A stretch of 64,000 nucleotides of DNA from assembly GCA_033032865.1 (NCBI GenBank), contig JAWHQI010000276.1:3596001-3660000 (forward strand). Direction: 5' to 3'. Below, in pieces: positions 34,136-44,907 of this stretch; position 1 is the stretch's first letter; each line of letters begins with the position of its first letter. The notes beneath the pieces are model-generated. The model did no database searches. It saw only the letters and a list, made by a program, of their open reading frames with translations, and had not been told where the DNA came from. The DNA is from Dactylorhiza incarnata (lineage: Eukaryota; Streptophyta; Magnoliopsida; Asparagales; Orchidaceae). A program made the translations under genes and the position numbers.

Positions 34136-34723
34136 AACTTCCCTAGTGATCAACTTGCACCCCCTGTTTAGTGAGAGCCCGGGAGCGGAATGGGCCTGAT
34201 GCCTTCCAGCATCGATATTTATCACCTTGCCGGCCTCTCCAGAGATCAACCTGAAACCCCCTGTCTAGTGAGAGCCCGGGAGCGGAATCGATCTGGGGCA
34301 TTCCAGCTTAAAAACTTGTCACCTTGCCAGCCTCTCCAGAGATCAACCTGAAACCCCCCGTCTAGTGAGAGCCCGGGAGCGGAATCGATTTGGGGCATTC
34401 CGGCATAAAAACTTGTCACCTTGCCAGCCTCTCCAGAGATAAACCTGAAACCCCCCGTCTAGCGAGAGCCCGGGAGCGGAATCGATCTGGGGCATTCCAG
34501 CATAAAAACTTGTCACCTTGCCAGCCTCTCCAGAGATCAACCTGAAACCCCCCGTCTAGTGAGAGCCCGAGAGCGGAATCGATCTGGGGCATTCCGGCAT
34601 AAAAACTTGTCTCCTTGCCAGCCTCTCCAGAGATCAACCTGAAACCCCCCATCTAGTGAGAGCCCGGAAGCGGAATCGATCTGGAGCATTCCGGCATAAA
34701 AACTTGTCACCTTGCCTACCTTC
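34136..34723. repeat. 97-bp tandem array in Tat1 3' region
   Basis: Six units. The phrase AGAGATCAACCTGAAACCCC recurs at 34241, 34338, 34435, 34532 and 34629, exactly 97 bp apart. A more diverged first unit starts near 34144. Units share GTGAGAGCCCGGGAGCGGAA, TCGATCTGGGGCATTCC and AAAACTTGTCACCTTGCC. Since 97 is not a multiple of three, the three minus-strand frames across it are not real genes. Such arrays behind pol are known in Tat elements and have seeded satellites. Confidence 0.95.
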
Positions 34724-34778
34724 GCATAACAACTATAACTATCAAGTGAAAAAGTAAAGTATTCAACCAACATCATAA

Positions 34779-36240
34779 TAAAACTATCAAGGGTATAATC
34801 GCTTCAAATCGTCTCCACTTCTGGCTCGGTCGAGAGGTAACCCTTCCACATCTTGGAGGTGATACCCCCGACTTGATCACTTCGCATACAATGTACGGAC
34901 CCTCCCAATTGGGGTTGAGCTTACCTATCAAGGCCCCCCTTCCGGCCGCGTCGACCTTTTTCAAGACCAGATCTCCTTTCTGAAAGTGATTTACTCGGAT
35001 GTGCTTGTCAAAATATCGGGCCATTCGTCGCTTGATTTCCTCCTACCTGATCGTGGCCTGGTCCCGGAGTTCCTCCACCAGGTCCAAGGATAGCCACCAG
35101 CCACTCTTCATTCCCTTCACCTGCGGCGATCACCCTGGGGGTCTTTACTTCGAACTCTATGGGAAGGACTGCTTCGGACCCATGAGAAAGTTTGAATGGG
35201 GTCTCTCCGGTGGCGGTGTTAGGGGTAGTCCTCAGGGCCCAGAGAACGGATGGTAGCTGTTCCACCCAGTTACCCTGGAGGTTCTCTACTCTCTTCTTTA
35301 ATAGGTTGACGATTATCTTGTTTGCCACCTCCACCTGGCCGTTGCTTCTCGGATGGTGAATCGATGCGAACCTGAGGTCGATGCCGAGTTGGGTGCATAA
35401 GCTAACGAATTCCTCACTAGCAAACTGTGGCCCATTGTCCGTAACTATGGCCAGGGGGAGCCCGTGCCTGCAAATTATCTCTCCCCACACAAAATTCCTT
35501 ACAACTTGAGATGTTACCCTGGCGAGTGCCTTCACTTCTACCCACTTTGAAAAGTAATCGATCATGACCAGCAAGAACCTTCTCTGGCCGCTAGCTTGAG
35601 GGAAAGGGCCAACTAGGTCCAACCCCCATATGGCAAAAGGCCAGGGAGCTGTGATGGTCTGAAGTCTTTGGGCTGGGAGGAGTTGGAGTGGAGCATAGAT
35701 TTGGCACTTTGAACACCTCCTTGCGAACTCGGCCGCATCTTTGCTGAGGGTGGGCCTGAAATAGCCTTGCCTCAACACCCTCCCCTCCAGGGTTCGGCTC
35801 CCGGAATGACTGCCACACTCCCCGGAGTGAATTTCCTCCAGGACTTTCGGGACCTCCTCCTCGGAAACACAACGGGCCAGGAGTCCCGAGAGAGTTTTCC
35901 TATATAGCCCTCTTGCATACAAGGAATAATAAGTTGACTTATACCTAAAGCGTTGCCCGTCTATGTCCCCTTCAGGGAGATTCCCTGATGATAGGAAGGT
36001 GATGAAAGGATCCATCCACGAGGTCCGCTGATCTATCTCCATCAGTTCCCCCTCATCGATGGTGGGTCGGAAGAGTTCCGAAACTGTTCCGCCTGCTCGG
36101 GGACCGAACTTGGCTAGGAGGTCCGCGAGGGTGCTCTCCTCCCTCGGCACGTGTCTGATGGAGAAAGTGCGAAATCGCCCGATGACTCCCTTGACCTTCT
36201 CCAGGTACCGCTGGAGAGTCAGATCCTTTGCTTCAACTCT
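34779..36240 (-). pseudogene. Tat1 integrase
   Basis: The main frame runs from 36255 to 35008. After the end of the second RNase H (HVPREESTLADLLAKFG) comes the integrase zinc finger (EIHSGECGSHSG, then CSKCQ). The catalytic core follows with WGLDLVGPFP (first Asp), VTDNGPQFAS (second Asp) and NGQVEVANKII (Glu): all three catalytic residues are present. A frameshift near 35085 moves the C-terminal part (HFQKGDLVLKKVDAA, NPNWEGPYIV) to another frame, which ends near 34779. No chromodomain is seen, as expected for Tat. The enzyme would insert the element DNA. Confidence 0.92.
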
Positions 36241-37856
36241 CCCCGGACTTGGCATGCCACCACCATGGAGTCTGTCGAGACAACCACATCTTGCACTCCC
36301 AGTTCCTGGGCCAGCCGGAGGCCCGCTATCACCGCCTCGTACTCAGCTTGGTTATTGGTAATCGGGAAGTGGATGTTCAGAGCTTGTTCGATCTTTGTAC
36401 CTTGAGGGCTTACCAGGATGATTCCCCCTCCATAGGAGTGCCTTCCTGATGCACCATCCACCAACATCTTCCACGCCACTGGGGGAGGCGGTTCATGTTC
36501 CCCCACTTTGGATGTGTAGTCAGCCATGAAGTCTGCCACTGCTTGGGCCTTGAATGACGCCCTAGGGATGAACGTAATGTTGAACTCACTCAGCTCCACG
36601 GACCACTTCGCCAATCTTCCCGAGTGTTCCACCCCTTCCATGACTTTGCGAAGCGGGTGATCTGTTATCACTTTGATTGAATGTGCCTGAAAGTAGGGTT
36701 GGAGCCTCCGGTCCGCCACCACCAATGCGAAAGCCAACTTCTCCAAAATTGGGTACCGGAGCTCCGCCTTCTTCAGCACTCGGCTGACATAATAGATAGG
36801 GAACTGATTTCTTCCTTCCTCTCGGATCAGTACTGAACTTACCGCTTCAAGTCCTACTCCCAGGTATAGGGATAGGTCTTCTCCCGATCTCGGCCCTTCA
36901 AGTAGGGGGGTTTGGGTGAGTTGCCCTTTCAAAGCCTGAAAAGCTTCCTCGCACTCCGGGGTCCATTCAAATTTATTATTGCCCCTCAGCACCTTGAAGA
37001 AGGGCGCACACTTCTCTCCCGCCTTCGAGAGAAACCTGCTAAGTCCGGCCAGCTTCCCCGTGAGGCTCTGAACCTCCTTCGGGATTCTTGGCGACCCCAA
37101 CTCCATTATCGCCTTGACTTTGTCTGGGTTAGGTTCCACCACCGCCGGGGTGAGCAAGTGACCCAGGAATTTCCCTCAGCTAGCCCCGAAGACACACTTC
37201 AAGGGGTTGAGTTTCATCTTATACCTTCGCAGGGTCCCAAACGTCTCCTCAAGGTCTCGGAGGTGAGACCCAAGGTCCAGGCTTTTTACCATGAGGTCGT
37301 CAACATAGACCTCTAAGTTTCTTCCCCTTTGTTCGCGAAAGACCCGATCCATCATCCTTTGATATGTGGCAACTGCATTCTTGAGCCCGAATGGCATCAT
37401 CTTATAACAGTAACATCCATCCCCCGTGATGAAGGAGAAATCTTTGATGTCCAGGGGGTGCATGCGGATTTGATGATAACCTGAAAAAGCATCTATGAAA
37501 GACATTACAGGAAAACCAACGACTGAGTCAACCAGCGCGTCGATTATAGGCAGGGGATAGCAATCTTTCAGGCATGATTTATTAAGTAGTGAAAAGTCGA
37601 TACACATGCGCCACTTACCTCCCCCCTTCTTTACCATGACTACATTGGAGACCCAGCCTGGATACTGGATCTCCGACACAAAACCTGCTTGTAGGAGCTT
37701 TTTCACCTCCTCGCGGATCGGTCCCTCCAGCTTGTCCGCTGCGGCCCTCTTCTTTTGGCGGATGGCGCGGGTGCCAGGGTCGAGATTGAGGCGGTGGCAA
37801 GCCACATCCGCATCGATCCCGGGCATCTCCACGGCGCTCCAAGTGAAGACATCCAC
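36219..37856 (-). pseudogene. Tat1 reverse transcriptase, RNase H and second RNase H
   Basis: One frame from 37856 to about 36230, with a single TAG at 37176-37178. RT: HRLNLDPGTRAIRQKKR, GGGKWRMCIDF, MSFIDAFSGYHQI, MPFGLKNAVATYQRMMD and catalytic YVDD (EVYVDDLMVKS). Behind the stop: the connection, with FEWTPECEEAFQALK, and the usual gypsy RNase H region to about 36640. The archaeal-type RNase H follows, MLVDGASGRHSYGGGI and TNNQAEYEAVIAGLRLA (first Asp and Glu of its site). This extra RNase H defines the Tat lineage. A one-base frameshift near 36230-36250 separates the end of it. Confidence 0.93.
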
Positions 37857-37859
37857 ATT

Positions 37860-38846
37860 CTTCTACACGCAGGCTAGGATCTCAGCCTGCTCCTCCGAAC
37901 TGAGCTCTCCGCTGACTCGGACCTTCTCCACCACCCCAAGCCGAGTGGTGACCTCAAGCTCCATGACCTCATCCATGGCCTCCAGCCTAGATTGCTCTCC
38001 CCAAGCACTTTCCATCTCACCGCCGCAAGCAAGCTCTTGGGCTCCTTCCTCCATCTCTTCCTCCCCTACCATCATCAACTCCTTCGCCCCTCCTTCCAGG
38101 GCACCCCCTTCTTTCTCCTCCTCTTCTCCTCCCTCCGCCCTGGGCCCTTCAGCGACCCATTCCTGGGCATGAACTTCCTCTTCCTCCATCTCCTCCTATA
38201 ATCCCTCCTCGCCTCGGGCTTCAGCCTCCTCCTCCATCACTTTATCCCACTCCTCCGCTTCTCCCATCCAGGTGACGGTGTTGACAGCCATCACATAGCA
38301 CTGTCTCGCAATTTTGGGGACTCCCCGGACCCGGATCTGGATTCTACCCGTGTTGAACTTGAAGCACTGGTGGAAGGTGGAAGGGACACATCGAAATGAG
38401 CTGATGAGAGGCCGTCCTAAGATGGCGCTGTAGCTGCTCGGGGCATCCACTATCACGAATCGGCAGTTCCGAGACTGTCCTCTGAGAGTCACATGCAGCC
38501 CCACTCCACCCTCTACCTCATTCCTTTCTCCCGAAAAACAAAATAGGGGACCATCCGAGGCCAACACCCTCCGGGCCTCCACCTTCATCTCGTCAAACGC
38601 CTTCTTGAAGACGACGTTGACCGAACTCCCGTTGTCGACTAAAATCCATGAGATGGTGAAGTTCTCGATGGCGGTCTGGATGACCAGCGCATCGCAGAAC
38701 GGATCTTCATGTCCTGGCATGTCCTTCTGGGAGAAAGTAATTTTCTCCGCTGGGGGTGGAGCAGTGGATGTTGAGGTCATGCTCCACCGATAGATGGTAT
38801 GGAGGCTAGCCATGCGGCTTGCCTCCACCCCTACCCCCCCCCCCAT
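37860..38846 (-). pseudogene. Tat1 protease and acidic linker
   Basis: Retropepsin-type aspartic protease, same frame as the RT. The active-site motif is VDNGSS (ILVDNGSSVNVVF) at about 38625-38650, with Asn in place of the more common Thr, as is usual in Tat. The second half holds SSYSAILGRPLI. After a stop near 38194, the same frame continues through a strikingly Glu-rich stretch (37863-38189) to a second stop just before RT. The linker would lie between protease and reverse transcriptase in the polyprotein. Confidence 0.88.
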
Positions 38847-40363
38847 GGATCACCCTGATCCCTCCTCTACTCCCCACATCAACTCTGTCTTCACACCTTT
38901 CTTCCTCCTCCCCTCGAGGCTCAACCTCCTTTATTCTCACCTGTTGTTGTTGCCTCGGCGCGGGCACTCGGCCCATTTTTGTTTCCAGGAACTCTGGACA
39001 GGTGGCCGTCGCGTGACCTTCCTCATCGTGGAAGTACCAATACGGCAACGTCACCTCCCCTACTTCGCCTTCCGCCATCCTATTCCTCCTCCTTCTCCCT
39101 GCCCCAGCTTCCTCTCTAGCCTCTTCTCTTCTTCCTCTTCCTCCTCTTCCCCGCCTGATCGCCATGGCTTGCTGAGGTGGGGGAGGCAACTGCCTCCATC
39201 CCAACTGGTGGGGTCTTCCTTGTCCTCCATAGAAGTTACCTCTTCCCGAGCCGTAGCCCCTTCCCTGACCTTGCATTCCTTCGGCACGCTGCCTCAACTC
39301 CCCCTCCGGGGCCCTGGCTATTCCCTTCTCCTTACTTCCTGCTGCCTGAACTCTGGCTCACTGAGCTTTGCTAGCCTCTTGGTAAGCTCCGGGTTGGCCT
39401 CCTCACTCTCAATCTCTTCCGCCACCCTCTCCATCAACTCCTCGTAGGAGACGAGGGCTTTCCTCTTCAAAGCCATTTTGAAAAAACTCTCCCTTAGCCC
39501 GACGGTGAAAGCGAGTTGGAGTGCGAACCCAGGCATCTCCTGAGTCACCAGTACCTCCTCCTGAAACCGGTCTGCGTAGCGAGCCAACGACTCCTTGGGC
39601 CCCTGCTTTACTTTGAAGAGAGACTCGGCGTCCTTCTTCCTTCTCTTCGAAGTCGAGAATCGCAATAGGAAACTTCGGCGCAAGTCTTCAAAGGCGTAGA
39701 TCTACCATGCAGGGAGCTGATGGAACCAGTCCCTGGCATTTTCCTTAAGGGTGACGGCGAAGAGCCGACACTTGAAAGCATCCGACATCGGCCTGATAGA
39801 GACCGGGTCCTCAAAGGATTGGAGATGTTGGACAGGGTCATCCCTGCCGTTGTAGTACACCCTGTCCCACTCTCCGAAACCTGCCGGGACAGGCGCAGAA
39901 AGTACCAACTCGCTCCACACGCCACCCTTTCTCGCTTCACATGCCCCCCGAGCTCTCTCGCTAGACTCGGACTCGCGGGGACTGCGCTCGTGAGAACGGT
40001 GTTCGCCTGGACCACTCCCACAGTCGCTACATCTTCTGGGCGCGCGCTCGCCCACGCCACGCTCGCCGACACAGAGCTTGTCGGCAAAGTGTTCGCCGGG
40101 CTGGCGAACAGCACTCGCCCCTCCAAGTCTTGAACTGAACTTCCTGCGACTTCCTTTCCGGCTCTTCCCCCCGGGGCATTCTCGCCGACCGCTGCTGGGG
40201 GAGGGGTCGCCTGAGGTGCTGGGATCGCGAACTCACTTCGCAACGCCGTGACTGTGAGTCCGAAGGTGTCAAGCACCTCCCTCCTAAAATCCGCGAACAT
40301 CCTCGGCGTCACCACTTGCGGTGGCTCGCTAAACTCCTCGCCTCGATCCTCGCCTCCTGTCAT
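38806..40363 (-). pseudogene. gag: Tat1 gag
   Basis: The ATG at 40363, only about 40 bp from the primer-binding site, begins MTGGEDRGEEFSEPP. A low-complexity Pro/Ala/Ser part follows. Near 39930 the frame shifts. The capsid domain of the Retrotrans_gag type follows (YYNGRDDPVQHLQSFED, LKENARDWFHQLP, then RSFLLRFSTSKRR, GPKESLARYADRFQEE), with one TAG at about 39702. Around 39300 the frame shifts again into an Arg/Gly-rich part with a zinc knuckle (YWYFHDEEGHATATC, about 39020-39060), in which the first Cys is replaced. The protein packages the element RNA. Confidence 0.88.
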
Positions 40364-40400
40364 CCCCTCCTTGGAATTTTCTTGGACCAGCCACGCTCCA

Positions 40401-40417
40401 CGCTCACCGCACCAAAA
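40401..40417 (-). other. Tat1 primer-binding site
   Basis: Directly inside the 5' LTR end the minus strand reads TTTTGGTGCGGTGAGCG. A site starting TGG, complementary to a tRNA 3' end in CCA, begins at the fourth base. I could not name the tRNA. Confidence 0.65.
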
Positions 40418-41826
40418 TGTTGAAACCGATTCCTCGGCCTCTTGTGGAGCTCGGGGCCCTCACCGAAATGAGGGGCAGCTAGCCCTTACTGATCCCTCAG
40501 AGAAGGTAGACTGAAGACTAGAAAGAAGACTAAGACCTTAGTCACAGCGAGGAGGTCCCTCCACTAACCCGGAAGATCGTTGAGCGCTTCCCCTCCTAAG
40601 CCAAAGCTGAGACTCGGGCACCTTGGAGAGCTCTGGAAATGCTAACCAAAGAAAGCCTGAGGAGAGAGAAGCTAAAGTGAACTCCCCTCCAAAGGTGCCC
40701 TTGAGGTCCTATTTATAGGTTTTCTGGTCTGGCCTGCAAATAGCAGGATCCCGCCTTTTGATTTTACTATCCGCACCCCAAACAGGTCTGCTAACAGCCA
40801 GACTCCGCTGTTTGGAGAGGCTAAAGGCATACCACCGAGGGTAAAAGGGTAATTTGTCCCTATCAACCTATGGGCATAGAACTGCGAGAACATTACTGCT
40901 GAAGATCTCGCGGGCCTTCTCGCGAGTCCTGCTCACGATACCTCTCCTAGGCGATCGCCCTATGAGGACCTCGCTGGCCTATTCTGGTGGTATCTGCCAA
41001 GGTCCGGTCTCGCGAGCCTTTCTGCGAGACCGCCTCCTGGCTTCGTCGAGCTTAACACACCTTTCGTCGAACGCGGGGCACATCACCGATCACAGACGAG
41101 CTCGATGAAATACAGAACGTCAGGTTATTCGCTGACCGCTGAGACGGGTGGTTCGCCGACCGCTGCTTCCCTGCTGTAATTTGCCGAGCGCTGCCATAGA
41201 ATATATTTTGTTCGTCGGGCGCCATCCGACCAATGCTGAGCTCCGTTCGACATTTGTCGAGCGCAGAATTGAGCTCGCTGGAAGCTGAGGCTCTAAGCTC
41301 GCGAGCCTTCCTGCGAGATCGCCTACTAACTTTGTCGCGCACTGAACACGTTTCACCGGACACCTCTTTACTGAACAAAGGGTATCTTCCGCCAACGGCC
41401 TGCGAGGTATTGACTTGCCCGCCCTCGTTTGGCCCAGTCCTTTGAAGATATCTGCCGAGGTCTGGATCTCGCGACTGATCTTGCGAGACCGTCCCTTTGG
41501 CTTTAATGATCATAGAACATTTCGTCGACTGCTGATGATTTCGCCGAACAGGGGCGAGCTCGACGACCATAGGTGGGCTCGACGAACTCGGGAGAGTTCG
41601 TCGAAAGCAGTATCCCTCTTGTCGAACTCTGGGAACTTCTTTAAATTGCCTGCGGGTGCTTATCTCGCCTACCCTTCTCGCTCGCCTCTCCCCGAGCCCT
41701 CCGAGAAAGATTTCTCTCTGATCCCTATCGCGAGGTCTTCGGACCTAAGGCCTCCCTCTCTTATTACTTCATCATGTTGCCTTCCTACACCGCGCTTCCT
41801 CGCCTGGCGAATATCCGGGTTGTACA
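40418..41826 (-). repeat. Tat1 5' LTR
   Basis: 1409 bp, minus strand from TGTACAACCCGG (41826) to CGGTTTCAACA (40418). TATA box at 40710-40717 (minus). Near-identical to the 3' LTR. Followed on the plus side by ATACC, half of the target duplication. Confidence 0.93.
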
Positions 41827-41831
41827 ATACC

Positions 41832-42843
41832 CCTTCTGAAGGTGATGGAAGGGTCAATTTGAGGAGGGGGAGGCTTAATGGTGGAGTGCCATTAATGGCC
41901 ATTTCGGTATCACTTGAAAATTCTTGAATTCTCCACCGGATGGCATGGGAAAGGCTGGAAAACGTCTTAGAATTCAATGGGAGATGAATGGATGATGTGG
42001 GGAGATGAATGGGAGGTCAATTTGCCTTGAATGCCATGAATCCACCTTGAATGGCCACTTTCTCTCTCTTCAAATTGGGGGAAACTCCCAATTTCTCTCT
42101 CCTAGTCACCCCCTCCAGAAATTGGATGGCATTCCATATATCTTCAGCCTCATGAGGCTAGAGTGTCACTTCAATTGGGCCTAGCCCAAGTGGATTGAGC
42201 TTGAGTTAGCCTTTTCCCCTCTTTTTGGGCAAGGTTGACCAAATGTTGACTTGAGGTGTTGACTTGGTCAACTGATGGGTTGACTAGTCCAAGTGGTGTG
42301 TCTTGAGTCCCTTGACACCACCCAAAGTTGGTTGAGTCATAATGGTGCCCCAATTGGGCCAATTTATCCAAAAGGTGTTGGTTTGACCAAAACAGGGCTA
42401 GAGTTGACTTGGGTCAAATTGGCCAAATTGGTGGCCCCATGATGGGGGTTTTTAGTCCATTGGGTCTCTAATATCCTTATAATGGTAGGGGCAAGGTCAA
42501 TTTGGCATGGTGGACGTCAATTGGCCCTAATTGGGCTACTTTGACCAATTTTGGGTTAGGGTTAACTTTGGTCAATTTGGCCTCTTTGGTTGACCCCAAT
42601 GGGTCATTAGTGCTCTAAGTGACCCCTTAATAGGTTTGGTATGTCATGGTAGGGTCAAAGGGTCAAGGTGAGGCCCTTAAGTCAAACCCTATGCTTGCTA
42701 GCTGAAAATTGCTATTTGCAGACCACTGTGGTTTCCTTCTTCTTGGCTAAGGCCAAGTGGTCTTTTCAAGCTTCCTAGGGTTTTGTCATGACCTAGTCAT
42801 GACAAAACTACTCTAGGGGTCTAGTTGTTTGGGGGATGTTACA
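41832..42843 (-). repeat. Chromovirus 3' LTR, first portion
   Basis: This is the start of the ~5 kb LTR (TGTAACATCCCCC at 42843, minus) up to the Tat1 insertion. It is rich in GGTCAA/TTGACC and CAATTGGGCC repeats around 42170-42660. No gene. Confidence 0.75.
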
Positions 42844-43465
42844 AATCCCAATAAACAAAAATAATAATTTCATCCTCGAAATTTAGGCTAGGCACGCGGG
42901 GTTTTCACCGAGAGTGACTGAAAGTAACATCCCCTAAGAATTGAAGTTATTTCTGACTCGAAGAGCACCGACTATCTCTTCCACACCAGATCTAGTGTCT
43001 CTCAGGTGAATCACTCGATCGGAGGCTACCGGGCCATCTATAGTAGAAATTTGCTGCTCCGGCCGTAGTAGAGCTCTCCTAAAGGAGGAGACATGGAAGA
43101 CGTCGTGCAATCCCGCTAACTCCGGTGGAAACTCCAGTCAATAAGCCAATGGACTGATCCACTCCAGGATCCTGTAGAGCCCCACCTATCTCAGACTGAG
43201 CTTCTTCCGCCTGCGAACCCCCAAGACTCCCTATATCGGGCGTAACTTCCGGAACACCCGGTCTCCAACCTGGAACTCTACTTGACGATACCACGCATCG
43301 TAATACCTGACCTGGCAGCTCTGGTATCCAACATCCTAACTCAAATCAGTCGCACCTGGGCATCTGTGTCCTCCATAAATTCTGAGTCGAGTGCCTTGGG
43401 ATCCTCATCCTGGATCCAAGAATGCGGAGTCCTGCGCCTCCGTCCCTCTAAGGGTGGAAAGTTGT
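42844..43465 (-). pseudogene. Chromovirus integrase C-terminal part
   Basis: Minus-strand reading gives RQVEFQVGDRVFRKLRPI, a stop, then KLSLR, VGLYRILEW and LEFPPELAGLHDVFHVSSF. This matches the C-terminal GPY/F module of plant chromovirus integrases, with Gly-Leu-Tyr for Gly-Pro-Tyr. Several stops. A chromodomain is not recognisable in the ~250 bp behind it, and the polypurine tract before the LTR is weak. The upstream part of the element was cut away by the insertion of Tat2 at 43466 and must lie beyond the window. Confidence 0.8.
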
Positions 43466-44713
43466 TGTTGAAACCGATTTCTCGGCCTCTTGTGAAGCTC
43501 GGGGCCCTCACCGAAATGAGGGGCAGCTAGACCTTACTGATCCCTCGGTGAAGGTAGATTGAAGACTAGGAAAAAGACTAAGACCTTAGTCACAGCGAGG
43601 AGGTCCCTCCACTAACCCGGAAGATTGTTGAGCGCTTCCCCTCCCAAGCCAAAGCTGAGACTCGGGCACCTTGGAGAGCTCTGGAAATGCCAGCCAAGGA
43701 GAGCCTGAGGAGAGAGAAGCGGGAGTGAAGTCCTCTCCAAAGGTGCCCTTTAGGTCTTATTTATAGGATTTCTGATGTAGCCTCCAAATAGCAGGATCCC
43801 GCCTTTTGATTTTACTATTCGCACCCCAAACGGGTCTGCTAATAGCCAAACTCCGCTGTTTGGAGAGGCTAGAGGCAGACCACAAAGGGTAAAAGGGTAA
43901 TTTGGCCCTATCAACCTATGGGCAAAGAACTGCGAGAACATTTCTGCCGAGGCTCTCGCGGGCCTCTTCGCGAGTCCTGCTCGCGATGCCTCTCCTAGGA
44001 GATCGCCCGGTGAGGACTTCGCTGGCCCATTCTGGAGGATTCTGCCGAGGTCCAGTCTCGCGAGCCTTCCTGCGAGACAACCTCTTGATTTCCTCGAGCT
44101 CAGCACACAAATCGTCGAACGCAGGATGCTTCGTCGATCACAGACGAGCTCGACGAATGCAGAATGCTAAACTGTTCGCTGACCGCTGAGATGGGCAGTT
44201 TGTCGAACATGGGAAACAATTCGTCGAACATAGAATTGAGCTCGCCGGACGCTGAGGCCCGGTCTCGCGAACCCTCCTGCGAGACCGCCTCTTGACTTTG
44301 TCGCGCACTGAGCACATTCCCGTTCAGAAGATATCTGCCTTGGCGTGGATCTCGCGACTCCTCTTGCAAGACCATCCCTTTAGCTTTAGTGAGCGTAGGA
44401 CACTTCATCGACCTCTGATTATTTCATCGAACAGGGGTGAGCTCGACAACCGCAGGAGAGCTCGACGAACACAGGAGAGTTCGTCGAACGCAGGACTCCT
44501 TTCGTCGAGCTCGGAAAGCTTCCCCAAACAATCTGTGAGCGTTTATCTCGCCAACCACTCTCGCTCGCCTCTCGGCGAGCCTTCCAAGTGAGACTTCTCT
44601 AAGACCCCTCTCGCGAGGTCTTCAGCCCTATGTCCTTCCTCTCTTATTACTTCCTTCGTCCTGTTGCCTTCTTAAACCGCGCCTCCTCGTCTGGCGAATA
44701 TCGGGGTTGTACA
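43466..44713 (-). repeat. Tat2 3' LTR
   Basis: 1248 bp, same ends as the Tat1 LTRs (TGTTGAAACC to GGGTTGTACA on the plus strand), about 160 bp shorter by deletions in U3, and clearly diverged from Tat1. TATA box at 43758-43765 (minus). Confidence 0.92.
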
Positions 44714-44828
44714 CAATCTCCGCTCTTCGCGAGGCTATCTAGGCTCGCGAAGAAACATCCAACCCCTGGTATTCGCCAGTCTTTTTGATGATCTGTCAGG
44801 AATCTTTGGTATGACCCACCCTGGGGGC

Positions 44829-44836
44829 TATATATA
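44829..44836 (+). promoter_or_regulatory. TATA box of Tat2 antisense gene a
   Basis: TATATATA on the plus strand, 71 bp before the ATG at 44908, the same place as in Tat1. Confidence 0.65.
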
Positions 44837-44907
44837 TCGTCCCGAGCCTCAGTGACGCGCGCTGTCACACTTTTTTTCTCTTTGTCCCGTACTGTAGCTG
44901 CAAGGAG

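Larger units (their letters stand above)
28308..41826 (-). mobile_element. Tat1: complete Ty3/gypsy Tat-lineage element
   Basis: 13.5 kb. The minus strand holds the 5' LTR (40418-41826), primer-binding site, gag, protease, reverse transcriptase, RNase H, a second (archaeal-type) RNase H and integrase. A 97-bp tandem array, two antisense genes on the plus strand and the 3' LTR (28308-29718) follow. Target duplication TTACC/ATACC (one mismatch). The domain order RT-RNH-aRNH-INT without chromodomain, the 3' tandem repeats and the antisense genes between pol and the 3' LTR are known marks of the Tat lineage (Ogre, Grande and Retand group). LTRs of 1409 and 1411 bp are very alike, so the insertion is fairly recent. 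Three to four stops and about four frameshifts make it inactive. Confidence 0.95.

Noticed and set aside
34136..34723. Regular repeats that could suggest a CRISPR array
   Set aside because: Units are contiguous 97-bp repeats without unique spacers, in plant retrotransposon DNA.
34343..34776. Three minus-strand frames with repeated LSLDGGFQV..LWRGWQGDKF-type protein
   Set aside because: They run through the 97-bp tandem array; the unit length is not a multiple of three and the frames differ between units.
38794..39447. Plus-strand frame of 217 codons, Pro/Ser-rich
   Set aside because: Opposite strand of the Arg/Gly- and Glu-rich Gag and protease region of Tat1; composition alone keeps it open.
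43079..43294. Minus-strand frame in the chromovirus part
   Set aside because: The neighbouring frame gives the real integrase C-terminal motif (VGDRVFRKL, HDVFHVS); this frame is a shadow.
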